Origin: Gallibacter sp963634825
GTDB taxonomy: Bacteria > Bacillota > Clostridia > Peptostreptococcales > Anaerovoracaceae
NCBI GenBank assembly: GCA_963634825.1
Contig: CAVHCP010000005.1
Location: forward strand, 1 to 58,309
Reading direction: 5' to 3'
Length of the DNA stretch: 58,309 nt
The position numbers and the translations under genes were made by a program. The notes under the pieces are model-generated. The model was not told the origin of the DNA. It ran no database searches and saw only the letters and a list, made by a program, of their open reading frames with translations. This document shows positions 6,540 through 15,551 of the stretch, in pieces. Every line of letters starts with the position of its first letter. Within the stretch, counting starts at the first letter, position 1.

Positions 6540-9131
6540 ATGAATATAGAAAGATATACAGCAAAAACACAAGAAGCCTTATTGGAGGCACAAAAGCAAG
6601 CAATAGCAGAAGGCAACCAGCAGCTCGAAAGCGAGCATATGCATATGGCGCTTTTAAACCAAAATGACGGACTTATACCAAAATTGTTAAAGTATATGGA
6701 GGTTGATGTCGAAGCGCTAAAAAGAGACTTGCAGCACGAGCTTGACATGTTACCGAAGGTTACGGGAAGCAATCAAAATGTGTATGCCTCAAGGAGTCTA
6801 AATGAGCTTTTTATAAAAGCCGAAAAAATATGTCAAAACTTTCATGATGAATATGTAAGCGTAGAGCACGTTTATATGGCATTTTTTGACGAGAGGAGCG
6901 GAGTGAATGCAAAGCTTTTCAAAAAATATAACATTACAAAAGATGCATTCCTAAAGGCACTCGAAAGCGTCAGAGGCAATCAAAAGGTTACAAGCCAAAA
7001 TCCCGAGGACAACTACGAGGCACTCGAAAAATACGGTCGTGACCTTGTGCAGATGGCAAAGGACGGCAAGCTTGATCCTGTTATCGGCAGAGATGACGAA
7101 ATCAGGCATACAGTGCAAATACTTTCCCGTAGGACAAAAAATAATCCTGTCCTCATAGGCGAGCCGGGCGTCGGTAAAACTGCCGTAGTTGAAGGTCTGG
7201 CCCAGAGAATTTTAAAGGGCGATGTACCTGAGGGACTAAAAGACAAGACGATATATGCACTTGATATGGGCGCACTGATAGCCGGTGCAAAATATAGAGG
7301 CGAATTCGAGGAAAGGCTAAAGGCTGTCCTAAATGAGATTGAAAAAAGCGAAGGCAGGATCATCCTATTTATAGATGAGATTCATAATATCGTCGGAGCA
7401 GGCAAAACCGAGGGATCTATGGATGCGGGCAACTTGCTGAAGCCAAAATTGGCAAGAGGCGAGCTTCACTGCATAGGTGCGACAACACTCGACGAATACA
7501 GGAAATATATCGAAAAGGATGCAGCACTCGAAAGGAGATTCCAAAAGGTATTGGTTGATCAGCCTACAGTTGAGGATACCATTTCAATACTTCGTGGCCT
7601 AAAAGAAAGATTTGAAATTCACCACGGAGTAAGGATCACAGACAATGCGCTTATAGCGTGCGCTATGCTTTCCGACAGATATATAAGTGACAGATTTTTG
7701 CCTGATAAAGCGATAGACCTGATGGACGAGGCGGCTTCAAAGATAAGGACAGAGATAGACTCTATGCCTGAGGAGCTTGACCAGATATCGAGAAAAATTA
7801 TGCAGCTTGAGATCGAAAAACAGGCACTTGGCAAGGAAGAGGATCAGGCATCTAAAAAGAGAATGGCCACACTCGAAGAAGAGCTGGCACAGCTAAAAAG
7901 CGAAAATGACAGCATGCGCGCACAGTGGGAAAACGAAAAGAAGATCATTACGAATGTAAAGGATATCAAAAAAGAGATTGAAGATGTAAAACACGAAATT
8001 TCGGAGGCTGAGAGAAAGTATGACCTCGAAAAACTGGCACAGTTAAAATACGGCACATTGCCACAAAAGGAAAAGGAGCTTGAGGAAGCTAAGAAAAAAG
8101 CAGACGCCGCAGAAGAAAACAGGATACTAAAAGAAGAGGTTACCGAAGATGAAATCGCAGAAGTTGTATCCGGCTGGACAGGCATACCGGTTGCAAAGCT
8201 TGTCGAAAGCGAAAAAGAAAAGCTTTTGCACTTGCCTGAGATATTGCATCAGAGAGTAATAGGTCAGGACGAAGGCATAGAAGCTGTCAGCGAGGCTATC
8301 CTCAGGGCAAGAGCCGGACTAAAGAGCGAAAACAGACCGATAGGCTCGTTTATATTCCTCGGCCCTACAGGCGTAGGTAAGACAGAACTTGCAAAGGCGC
8401 TTTCCGAAGCATTGTTCGATTCGGAAAAAAATATGATAAGAATAGATATGTCCGAATATATGGAAAAACACAGCGTCTCGAGGCTCGTTGGAGCGCCTCC
8501 TGGATATGTCGGATATGATGAGGGCGGACAGCTTACAGAGGCAGTCAGAAGAAGACCTTACAGCGTAGTGCTCTTTGATGAGATAGAAAAAGCACACCCT
8601 GATGTATTTAATATTTTATTGCAGCTGCTTGATGACGGCAGACTGACAGACAATCAGGGCAGAACGGTCGACTTCAAAAATACAATCATCATTATGACTT
8701 CAAATATAGGAAGCGCGTATCTGACAGAAAATATCAAAGAGGACGGCAGTATCGACGAGGATGTCAAAGCGCAAGTAACCGATGAGATGAAAAAGCATTT
8801 CAGACCGGAGTTTATCAACAGGATAGACGATATCGTTGTATTCTCGCCACTTACCGAAGCGCAGATTATCAATATCATAGACTTGTCGCTAAAGGACATC
8901 GAAGCGCGACTCGAGGAAAGAAATATCACGCTCAAGCTGACAGATAAGGCTAAGAAGTTGATTGCAGACGAGTCGTATTCGCCAAGCTATGGTGCAAGAC
9001 CTGTAAAGAGATATCTGCAAAAACATGTAGAAACACAAATTGCAAGTATGATAATCGCAGGTGAGCTTTCGGACGGTATGGAGGCAACAGTCGACAGTGA
9101 CGGCGAGAGACTTATATTTACCGTAAAGTAA
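6540..9131 (+). CDS. clpB: ATP-dependent disaggregase ClpB
   Basis: Hexameric AAA+ chaperone that works with DnaK to dissolve protein aggregates in the cytoplasm. About 863 residues, the usual length. The order is: Clp N domain (1-145), first AAA domain with Walker A GEPGVGKTA near 200 and Walker B 'IILFIDEIHN', the long M-domain coiled coil (about 405-525, rich in Lys/Glu), then the second AAA domain with GPTGVGKTE near 605, 'VVLFDEIEKAHPDV', and the small C-terminal domain. The start is the ATG at 6540, 7 bases after GGAGGTG; a GTG at 6531 lies inside the ribosome site. It is controlled by CIRCE/HrcA and ends at the terminator at 9165. Confidence 0.97.
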   Translation: MNIERYTAKTQEALLEAQKQAIAEGNQQLESEHMHMALLNQNDGLIPKLLKYMEVDVEALKRDLQHELDMLPKVTGSNQNVYASRSLNELFIKAEKICQNFHDEYVSVEHVYMAFFDERSGVNAKLFKKYNITKDAFLKALESVRGNQKVTSQNPEDNYEALEKYGRDLVQMAKDGKLDPVIGRDDEIRHTVQILSRRTKNNPVLIGEPGVGKTAVVEGLAQRILKGDVPEGLKDKTIYALDMGALIAGAKYRGEFEERLKAVLNEIEKSEGRIILFIDEIHNIVGAGKTEGSMDAGNLLKPKLARGELHCIGATTLDEYRKYIEKDAALERRFQKVLVDQPTVEDTISILRGLKERFEIHHGVRITDNALIACAMLSDRYISDRFLPDKAIDLMDEAASKIRTEIDSMPEELDQISRKIMQLEIEKQALGKEEDQASKKRMATLEEELAQLKSENDSMRAQWENEKKIITNVKDIKKEIEDVKHEISEAERKYDLEKLAQLKYGTLPQKEKELEEAKKKADAAEENRILKEEVTEDEIAEVVSGWTGIPVAKLVESEKEKLLHLPEILHQRVIGQDEGIEAVSEAILRARAGLKSENRPIGSFIFLGPTGVGKTELAKALSEALFDSEKNMIRIDMSEYMEKHSVSRLVGAPPGYVGYDEGGQLTEAVRRRPYSVVLFDEIEKAHPDVFNILLQLLDDGRLTDNQGRTVDFKNTIIIMTSNIGSAYLTENIKEDGSIDEDVKAQVTDEMKKHFRPEFINRIDDIVVFSPLTEAQIINIIDLSLKDIEARLEERNITLKLTDKAKKLIADESYSPSYGARPVKRYLQKHVETQIASMIIAGELSDGMEATVDSDGERLIFTVK

Positions 9132-9164
9132 TAAAGAAATACTGCAGATGTTTGCAAGCAATAG

Positions 9165-9200
9165 GGATAAGGTTTAAAATGACCTTATCCTTTTTATTTT
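9165..9200 (+). terminator. Terminator of clpB
   Basis: GGATAAGGT (9165-9173) pairs perfectly with ACCTTATCC (9182-9190) around a loop of 8, followed by TTTTTATTTT. Confidence 0.9.
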
Positions 9201-9225
9201 GATTTTGTACTTTTGGAGGAGAGAA

Positions 9226-10548
9226 ATGGATTTGATAGGAGCATTTATAATATTTATGCTTATGATGATAGGCTGCGTCATATTTGACATTTCAATTGTA
9301 ATTGCCTTAGTAGGCGGATTTATATGCTTTTTTATAGTAGGCCGTCTGCGTGGCAATAGTGCGATATCGATTTTAAAAATGTCCGCCGACGGTGTCAGGT
9401 CGTCATGGGTAGTGGTGCTCCTTATGTTTCTTATCGGCTGCCTGACGGCGTTGTGGCGAGCAAGCGGTACGATATCATTTTTTGTATATTATGGAATGAA
9501 CATCATAACGCCACCGCTGTTTATACTCATAACATTTTTGCTTACGGCACTTATGTCATACTTCCTTGGGAGTAGCTTTGGAGTTGCGAGCACGGCCGGC
9601 GTTATGCTTATGATTTTGGCAAGATATGGTAATGCAAATGAGCTTATAACGGCAGGTGCTGTTATGTCGGGCGCATATTTTGGAGACAGAAGCTCACCTG
9701 TTTCGTCTTCGGCTTTTTTGACAGCGACTGTGACAGGCGTTTCGCCGAGAGAAAATACTAAAATGTTGCTAAAAACAGGTAGCTTCCCGTTTGCCTTAAG
9801 CTGTATTATCTTTGCTATTCTTTCGGTCAAAAATCCGATAAGCAATGTAGATGCTTCCGTGACAAGCGCACTTGCAGACACATATAACTTGTCATTTGTT
9901 GCGATAATACCGGCGCTGGTACTTTTGATATTGCCTTTATTAAAAGTGAGCATCAGCAATACGATACTTATAAGTGCGATAGTTGCTTTTGCGGTGGCAA
10001 CGGGCTTCCAAGGGGAAAGCATAGTTGCGCTTTTAAAATATACTTTTACGGGATATGAGCTTGAGTTACCTATTCTCGGAGATATTATGAGCGGTGGCGG
10101 AGTTTTATCAATGGTTGAGGTAATGCTCGTCGTGATGTTGTCAAGCTCGTATGCGGGCATATTTGAGGGCACCAAAATGCTCGATTCGCTAAAGGAAAAG
10201 ATAGAAAAAGCAGGCTCAAGGGTCAGCCTATTTACAATGCAGCTTGTCTTTTCCGTAGCATCTGTGATGATATTTTGCAATCAAACGATAGCGACTATAT
10301 TATCCGAGCAGCTTTTGGGCGAAGTATACAAAAAGAGAGGAGCGAGCAGAGAGGAGCTTGCTATGGATATAGGCAACTCGCTGATCACAATCTGCGGGCT
10401 TGTGCCTTGGTCGATAGCCTGCGCAGTGCCCCTTTCGATGCTTGATGTGGGTAATGGTGCGATACCTTGGTGTGTATTCCTTTATTTGAATCCGATATGC
10501 TACATCTTTACGAAGAGGTTATTTTTCGCTCAGAAATCCCAAAAATAA
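9226..10548 (+). CDS. nhaC: NhaC family Na+/H+ antiporter
   Basis: Integral membrane protein of about 440 residues with roughly eleven or twelve helices. The central motif 'GAYFGDRSSPVSSS' and the preceding 'YFLGSSFGVASTAGVM' are hallmarks of the NhaC family, which exchanges cytoplasmic Na+ for external protons; some relatives exchange organic ions such as malate and lactate. The ATG at 9226 follows GGAGGA at the right distance; an ATG at 9199 lacks a ribosome site. The gene stands between the clpB terminator and the aconitase promoter, so it may be transcribed alone from an unidentified promoter or by read-through. The substrate is not decided by sequence. Confidence 0.85.
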   Translation: MDLIGAFIIFMLMMIGCVIFDISIVIALVGGFICFFIVGRLRGNSAISILKMSADGVRSSWVVVLLMFLIGCLTALWRASGTISFFVYYGMNIITPPLFILITFLLTALMSYFLGSSFGVASTAGVMLMILARYGNANELITAGAVMSGAYFGDRSSPVSSSAFLTATVTGVSPRENTKMLLKTGSFPFALSCIIFAILSVKNPISNVDASVTSALADTYNLSFVAIIPALVLLILPLLKVSISNTILISAIVAFAVATGFQGESIVALLKYTFTGYELELPILGDIMSGGGVLSMVEVMLVVMLSSSYAGIFEGTKMLDSLKEKIEKAGSRVSLFTMQLVFSVASVMIFCNQTIATILSEQLLGEVYKKRGASREELAMDIGNSLITICGLVPWSIACAVPLSMLDVGNGAIPWCVFLYLNPICYIFTKRLFFAQKSQK

Positions 10549-10562
10549 AAGCTATAAATATC

Positions 10563-10592
10563 TTGACTGCATACATAAGGTTGATATATGAT
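10563..10592 (+). promoter_or_regulatory. Promoter of the aconitase-isocitrate dehydrogenase unit
   Basis: TTGACT at 10563-10568 and TATGAT at 10587-10592, spacer 18. Transcription would start near 10599 inside the palindrome described next, leaving a leader of about 40 bases to the ATG at 10638. Confidence 0.6.
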
Positions 10593-10610
10593 TGTATACA
10601 AGAATACAAT
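10591..10610. promoter_or_regulatory. Palindromic operator, likely for the GntR/FadR-type regulator
   Basis: A perfect 10-bp palindrome TTGTATACAA (10592-10601) lies within a wider inverted repeat ATTGTAT-N6-ATACAAT (10591-10610). It fits the loose FadR-family operator pattern T-x-GT-x2-AC-x-A. It overlaps the end of the -10 box and the start site, a repressor position. The GntR/FCD gene at 13787, two genes downstream, is the obvious candidate to bind it (inference). Confidence 0.55.
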
Positions 10611-10637
10611 GTTACGAAAAACATATGGAGGTACAAA

Positions 10638-12560
10638 ATGGGCAAAACTTTGGCATATAAAATCCTCGAGGCGCATTTGCTTGAGGGAGAAATGAAACCG
10701 GGCACTGAGATCACAATAAAAATGGATCAAACGCTGACGCAGGATTCGACAGGTACGATGGTATATTTACAGCTTGAGGCTATGGATGTCGAAAAAGTAA
10801 AGACAGAGCTTTCTGTTGCATATATCGACCATAATACGCTTCAGACAGGCTTTGAAAATGCGGATGACCACGCATTTATAAAGAGCGTTGCAAAAAGGCA
10901 TGGCGTTTTGTTTTCTAAGCCGGGCAATGGCATATGTCACCAGTTGCATCTCGAAAATTACGGTATACCGGGCAAGACGCTTCTCGGTTCGGACAGTCAT
11001 ACACCGACAGGTGGCGGACTTGGTATGATCGCTATCGGCGCAGGCGGTCTTGATGTTGCCGTGGCAATGGCAAAGGGTACTTATTCACTTACAGTGCCTA
11101 AGGTTATAAATGTGAAGCTGACAGGAGCACTCAAGCCTTGGACTTCCGCAAAGGACGTCATCCTAAAGGTTTTGCAGGAGCTTTCGGTAAAAGGCGGAGT
11201 CGGCAAGATCGTCGAGTATACAGGCGACGGAGTTAAAAATTTATCCGTTACAGACAGAGCAACTATTACAAATATGGGAGCCGAGCTTGGTGCTACGACT
11301 TCTGTATTTCCAAGCGACGAAAATACTAAAAAATATCTCGAAGCGCAGGGCAGAGGGGATGATTTTGTGCCACTTTGTGCTGATGATGACGCCGTTTATG
11401 CTGAGGTGCTCGAAATAGACCTCAGCGAGCTGAAGCCGCTTGCGGCTATGCCACACAGCCCTGACAATGTTAAGAGCGTAAAAGAAATCGGCGAGATAAA
11501 AATAGATCAGGTAGCGATAGGAAGCTGTACAAACTCTTCATATGCGGATCTTATGAAGGTTGCGGCAATCCTAAAGGGCAAAAAGGTACATCCGGATGTT
11601 TCGCTTGTCATATCTCCCGGCTCAAGCAAGATTCTCAAAAAACTTGCAGAAAACGGAGCTATCGCAGATATGATCGGTGCAGGTGCGAGAATTATCGAAA
11701 ATGCTTGCGGACCTTGCATAGGAATGGGACAGTCGCCAAAATCAGGAGCTGTATCGCTTCGTACATTTAACAGAAACTTCAAAGGCCGCTCGGGGACGCT
11801 TGACGCGCAGGTTTATCTTGTAAGTCCTGAAACTGCCGCAATTTCGGCTATAAAGGGAGTGCTTACAGACGGAAGCTTGTCAGGTGAGGAGCTTCCTGCA
11901 ATAGCAGATACTTCATTCCCAAAAAATGACAGCTTCATAATTTATCCTGAGGGTTGCGATACAAAAAATACACCTGTTGAGATGGGACCAAATATCAAAC
12001 CTTTCCCAAGAAACGAAAAGCTAAAAGATGAGGTGTCAGCGACTGTTTGTCTGCATGCGGGAGATAATATTACGACAGATGATATTATGCCGTCTGACTC
12101 GAGGTTGCTTCCTTATCGCTCTAATGTGCCATATCTTTCAAATTTCTGCTTTGAGAAGATCGACGGCGAATTTGCAAAAAGATGTCAGGAGGCAAAGGAA
12201 TGCGCAATCGTAGGCGGAGATAACTACGGACAGGGCTCATCAAGGGAGCATGCGGCACTTGCGCCTCTCTATCTTGGAGTTAAGTTTGTAATAGCAAAAT
12301 CATTTGCACGAATTCACCGCTCGAATCTCATAAACAGCGGTATATTGCCACTCGTATTTGACAATCAGGCTGACTATGACGATTTTGAGATAGGTCAAAA
12401 GCTTGTTATAAAGGATGCGATTTCGCAGCTCGAAAACGATTATATTATTGTGAGCAATTTAACAAATGGCAAGGAATACAAGACACACGGCAATTTCTCG
12501 GAGCTTGAAAAGCAGATGATTTTGGCGGGTGGAAAGATAAATCTTATCAAAGGTAACTAA
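10638..12560 (+). CDS. acn: Aconitate hydratase
   Basis: Aconitase converts citrate to isocitrate through cis-aconitate, using a [4Fe-4S] cluster. The protein has 640 residues, the length of the short LeuC/D-related aconitases found in anaerobes rather than the roughly 890 of AcnA. Visible marks are 'GSDSHTPTGGGLGM', the cluster ligand in 'GSCTNSSYADL', the pair in 'CGPCIGMG', and the C-terminal swivel domain motif 'YGQGSSREHAALAP'. The true start is the ATG at 10638 after GGAGG, not the longer frame from 10467, which overlaps nhaC. Next is isocitrate dehydrogenase, 34 bases on, so the pair makes 2-oxoglutarate from citrate for glutamate synthesis. No citrate synthase gene is present in the window. 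Confidence 0.95.
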   Translation: MGKTLAYKILEAHLLEGEMKPGTEITIKMDQTLTQDSTGTMVYLQLEAMDVEKVKTELSVAYIDHNTLQTGFENADDHAFIKSVAKRHGVLFSKPGNGICHQLHLENYGIPGKTLLGSDSHTPTGGGLGMIAIGAGGLDVAVAMAKGTYSLTVPKVINVKLTGALKPWTSAKDVILKVLQELSVKGGVGKIVEYTGDGVKNLSVTDRATITNMGAELGATTSVFPSDENTKKYLEAQGRGDDFVPLCADDDAVYAEVLEIDLSELKPLAAMPHSPDNVKSVKEIGEIKIDQVAIGSCTNSSYADLMKVAAILKGKKVHPDVSLVISPGSSKILKKLAENGAIADMIGAGARIIENACGPCIGMGQSPKSGAVSLRTFNRNFKGRSGTLDAQVYLVSPETAAISAIKGVLTDGSLSGEELPAIADTSFPKNDSFIIYPEGCDTKNTPVEMGPNIKPFPRNEKLKDEVSATVCLHAGDNITTDDIMPSDSRLLPYRSNVPYLSNFCFEKIDGEFAKRCQEAKECAIVGGDNYGQGSSREHAALAPLYLGVKFVIAKSFARIHRSNLINSGILPLVFDNQADYDDFEIGQKLVIKDAISQLENDYIIVSNLTNGKEYKTHGNFSELEKQMILAGGKINLIKGN

Positions 12561-12594
12561 AAAACAGCTAACAATAGCTAACAGGAGATTTAAA

Positions 12595-13734
12595 ATGAAT
12601 GATATACAAAAAAATGTCGAATATTTTAAAGAATTATTAGAGGAGCAAATAAAACGAGCCGAGGCTCTTAAACAAAACAGCGAGCCGACAGACTTTGAAA
12701 GCCTTGAGCAGATAGTAATAGGTATCGTGCCGGGTGATGGTATAGGTCCTGTCATTATGGACAGTACGCTAAGAGTTTTAGAAAAGCTTATGGCTGACGA
12801 GATTGCAAGCGGCAAGATAAAGCTAAAGAAAATCGACGGGCTTACAATAGAAAACAGAGTTGCGAAACTGCAGGCAGTGCCTGACGATGTGCTTGCAGAA
12901 CTAAAAAAATGCAACGTTATACTAAAGGGACCGACAACTACACCGGGCAAAGGAGATGGCCTGCCAAATATTGAAAGTGCAAATGTAACGCTCAGAAGAG
13001 AGCTTGACTTGTTTGCAAATGTAAGACCTGTTGTCGTACCCGAAAAAAATCTAAATTGGATATTTTACAGGGAAAATACAGAGGGCGAATATGCGCTTGG
13101 AAGCAGAGGCATAGATATTTCGGACGAGATTTCTATGGACTTTAAGGTTACAACGGATGTGGGTACAAAGAGACTTGCACGCGCCGCCTTTGAATATGCC
13201 AAAAACAACGGCAACCTCAATGTTTCGATAATTACAAAAGCAAATATTATGAAAAAAACGGACGGTAAATTTTTAAAGCTGTGTAGCGAGATAGCTGAGG
13301 AATATCCGGAGATAAAGACAGACAGCTGGTATGTCGATATCTGTGCGGCAAATCTCATAAATGATGAGATAAATTCAAATTTCAATGTCTTTATATTGCC
13401 TAATTTATATGGAGATATCATCACAGACGAAGCAGCGCAAATACAGGGAGGTGTCGGCACTGCGGGAAGTGCAAATATCGGAAATAAGTATGCTATGTTT
13501 GAGGCAGTACACGGCAGTGCGCCTCGTATGGTAGAGGACGGTATAGCAGAATATGCAAATCCGGCAAGCCTGCTTACAGCACTTGAGCTGTTGCTCAGAC
13601 ATATCGGCTTTGCGAGCAAAGCCGAGCTTCTCTCACAGCTTGTGAGAGAAGCCTCGAGCGCGCTCGAGATGTCTGGCAACGGCACAGGCAATACTGCCAC
13701 AGAGTTTGCAGACTACATAGCTGACAGACTCTAA
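12595..13734 (+). CDS. icd: NAD-type isocitrate dehydrogenase (isocitrate/isopropylmalate dehydrogenase family)
   Basis: Oxidative decarboxylation of isocitrate to 2-oxoglutarate. The 379 residues start with a charged helical extension of about 40 residues before the fold begins at 'GIVPGDGIGP'. Substrate and metal motifs are 'TLRRELDLFANVRP', 'YRENTEGEY', the Lys in 'SIITKANIMKKTDG', 'PNLYGDIITDEAA' and the coenzyme loop 'AVHGSAP'. The 'ENTEGEY' form favours isocitrate over isopropylmalate, and the aconitase gene next door agrees. Whether it uses NAD or NADP cannot be settled by eye. The ribosome site is AGGAG at about 12582. The N-terminal extension is unusual and could be an oligomer or regulatory element. 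Confidence 0.88.
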   Translation: MNDIQKNVEYFKELLEEQIKRAEALKQNSEPTDFESLEQIVIGIVPGDGIGPVIMDSTLRVLEKLMADEIASGKIKLKKIDGLTIENRVAKLQAVPDDVLAELKKCNVILKGPTTTPGKGDGLPNIESANVTLRRELDLFANVRPVVVPEKNLNWIFYRENTEGEYALGSRGIDISDEISMDFKVTTDVGTKRLARAAFEYAKNNGNLNVSIITKANIMKKTDGKFLKLCSEIAEEYPEIKTDSWYVDICAANLINDEINSNFNVFILPNLYGDIITDEAAQIQGGVGTAGSANIGNKYAMFEAVHGSAPRMVEDGIAEYANPASLLTALELLLRHIGFASKAELLSQLVREASSALEMSGNGTGNTATEFADYIADRL

Positions 13735-13786
13735 TCAGAGCTTGCGACAAAAATTTTATTGACTTAAATTGGAAAGGAAATACAAA

Positions 13787-14416
13787 ATGGCTATTTCGAC
13801 TGATTTATATCCTACCCTGCGTGATGACATACTTGACGGCAAGCTTAGGGACGGCTCAAAGCTAACAGAAAAGGTTTTGTGCGACAAATATAAAGTGAGC
13901 CGTACGCCTGTAAGAGAGGCGCTCCAAAAGTTGCAAGGCGACGGTCTTGTAAATAGCATTCCAAACCGTGGTTTTTTTGTAACAGGTCTCAGCAAACAGG
14001 ATTATATAGATATGTTTACTCTGCGCAAGATATACGAAATACAGGCGATAAAATGGGCGATTGAGCGTATTACAGACGAGCAATTTGAGGAGCTTTCGGA
14101 GATATTTGACTTCATGGAATTTTATACGAAGAAAAAGGATCTTGCCAAGATGCTCACTATAAATATAAATTTCCACAGGAAGATATATGAGGCTTCGGGC
14201 AACCGCATGTTAAAAAATCTACTTTCGTCATATCAAGATATGCTAAAGCATGCAGAAGTACCACAGCAACGAAAACCGGAGAAATATTTAAATGTAGTAT
14301 TCGAGGAGCACCGTGACATCTTTGAGGCATTTAAAACAAGAGACGAAAAAGCGGGCGTTGAGGCGATGATGAGGCATATGGATAACTCAAAGGAGAGATA
14401 TTGCAAAAAAAAGTAA
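13787..14416 (+). CDS. GntR family transcriptional regulator, FadR/FCD subfamily
   Basis: A DNA-binding regulator of 209 residues. Residues 1-75 form a winged helix-turn-helix with the GntR hallmark 'YKVSRTPVREALQKLQGDGL'. Residues 80-205 form an all-helical FCD ligand domain, with metal-binding positions recognisable in 'NINFHRKIYE', 'EEHRDIFEAF' and 'MMRHMDNS'. FCD proteins usually sense small carboxylic acids. It lies 52 bases after icd, with no terminator between, and probably controls acn-icd through the palindrome at 10591-10610, perhaps in answer to citrate or 2-oxoglutarate (inference). The ATG at 13787 follows GGAAAGGA; a TTG at 13769 is rejected as the start. Confidence 0.9.
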   Translation: MAISTDLYPTLRDDILDGKLRDGSKLTEKVLCDKYKVSRTPVREALQKLQGDGLVNSIPNRGFFVTGLSKQDYIDMFTLRKIYEIQAIKWAIERITDEQFEELSEIFDFMEFYTKKKDLAKMLTININFHRKIYEASGNRMLKNLLSSYQDMLKHAEVPQQRKPEKYLNVVFEEHRDIFEAFKTRDEKAGVEAMMRHMDNSKERYCKKK

Positions 14417-14603
14417 AATGCAATTTTAAAATCTCAAATATCAAATATAACCATATTGTAACATGCCCAATATTTTATGGAACATCAAATGCTTTTGTGG
14501 TAAAATATCGTCCATAAAAGAGCTAAATTATAATAAAAGTGCGGATATTAGCGGATATTATGCGAGCAATATCGCATAGAAAATAAACCGATAAGGAGAT
14601 TGG

Positions 14604-15551
14604 ATGCTTGGATATGTGACGGCATACAGGCCGGAGATGAAGGTAAAAGAGGCAGAGCTTTACAAGGCATATTATTGTGGCATTTGCAAATCCATAGGCA
14701 AAAGATACGGTCAAATCCCAAGGATGGTGCTCAGCTATGATGCGGCTTTTTTGGCGATAATTTTATCAAGCATTACAGACAAAAACGAGACCTTGACAAG
14801 AGAGGTTTGCATTGCAAATCCATTCAAAAAAAAGGCTGTCGCATATGATATGGCGATAGATTATTCGGCAGATGTAATGCTCATACTTGCATATCTCAAG
14901 CTAAAGGATGATGCGCATGACGAAAGCAAGCTGAGTGCAAAAATCCTATCACAGCTAAATAGTGCAAAATATAAAAGGATTACGGCAAAAAAGAAGAACC
15001 TTGCAACTAAGATAGAGAAAAATCTAAAAAGGTTAAATGATTTAGAAGAGCAAAAGAGTTCTCATCTTGACGAGGTTGCCGATGTCTTTGCAAAAATAAT
15101 GCAGGAGATACTCGAAGAGGGCGTTGAACAAGTATATAATACTAAAAATCTTGACGCAGCCACTCCGATCTCAGAGGGCGTGATAGAAAAGCAAAAGAAA
15201 ATTTTGTCTTTAGTCGGCTACAATCTCGGCAAATGGATATATCTGATAGATGCATATGATGATATTGCCGACAATATAAAAACAGGCGCGTATAATCCGC
15301 TTATTTACAGATTTAAATATAATCCCGACGAGGATGTGGACGAGTTTGCAAAGAGGATCAAAAATGATGTCGAACGCAGTTTGATATTGTGCCTCTCGTC
15401 GATTGCAAATTCACTTAACCTGCTCGATATAAAAAGAAACAGAGGGATTATAGAAAATATAATATATGTCGGTTTGTTAAAAAAGACGGAAGAAGTACTC
15501 GATGTAGTGAGTACGGAAAAAGGAGAAGCAGATGGTAACAGATCCATATGA
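14604..15551 (+). CDS. DUF5685 family protein
   Basis: A 315-residue protein of unknown function, recognised by its start 'MLGYVTAYRPEMKVKEAELY', directly followed by 'KAYYCGICKSIGKRYGQ'. Family members share this Cys-x-x-Cys motif and are predicted to be mostly helical; this copy contains a Lys/Glu-rich helix near 115-160. The gene overlaps the next one, a J-domain protein, by 20 bases, and this pairing is common in Clostridia, which suggests a chaperone-assisted partner or membrane-associated job (inference). It has a good AGGAG site. The 187 bases upstream hold two direct copies of GCGGATATTA but no convincing promoter. Confidence 0.75.
   Translation: MLGYVTAYRPEMKVKEAELYKAYYCGICKSIGKRYGQIPRMVLSYDAAFLAIILSSITDKNETLTREVCIANPFKKKAVAYDMAIDYSADVMLILAYLKLKDDAHDESKLSAKILSQLNSAKYKRITAKKKNLATKIEKNLKRLNDLEEQKSSHLDEVADVFAKIMQEILEEGVEQVYNTKNLDAATPISEGVIEKQKKILSLVGYNLGKWIYLIDAYDDIADNIKTGAYNPLIYRFKYNPDEDVDEFAKRIKNDVERSLILCLSSIANSLNLLDIKRNRGIIENIIYVGLLKKTEEVLDVVSTEKGEADGNRSI

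Noticed and set aside
9489..10280. A 263-residue minus-strand frame inside nhaC
   Set aside because: Antisense shadow of a membrane protein; no start signal and no recognisable domain.
10467..10637. Longer N-terminus for aconitase
   Set aside because: It would overlap nhaC and run through the promoter and operator; the ATG at 10638 has GGAGG and the normal family start.
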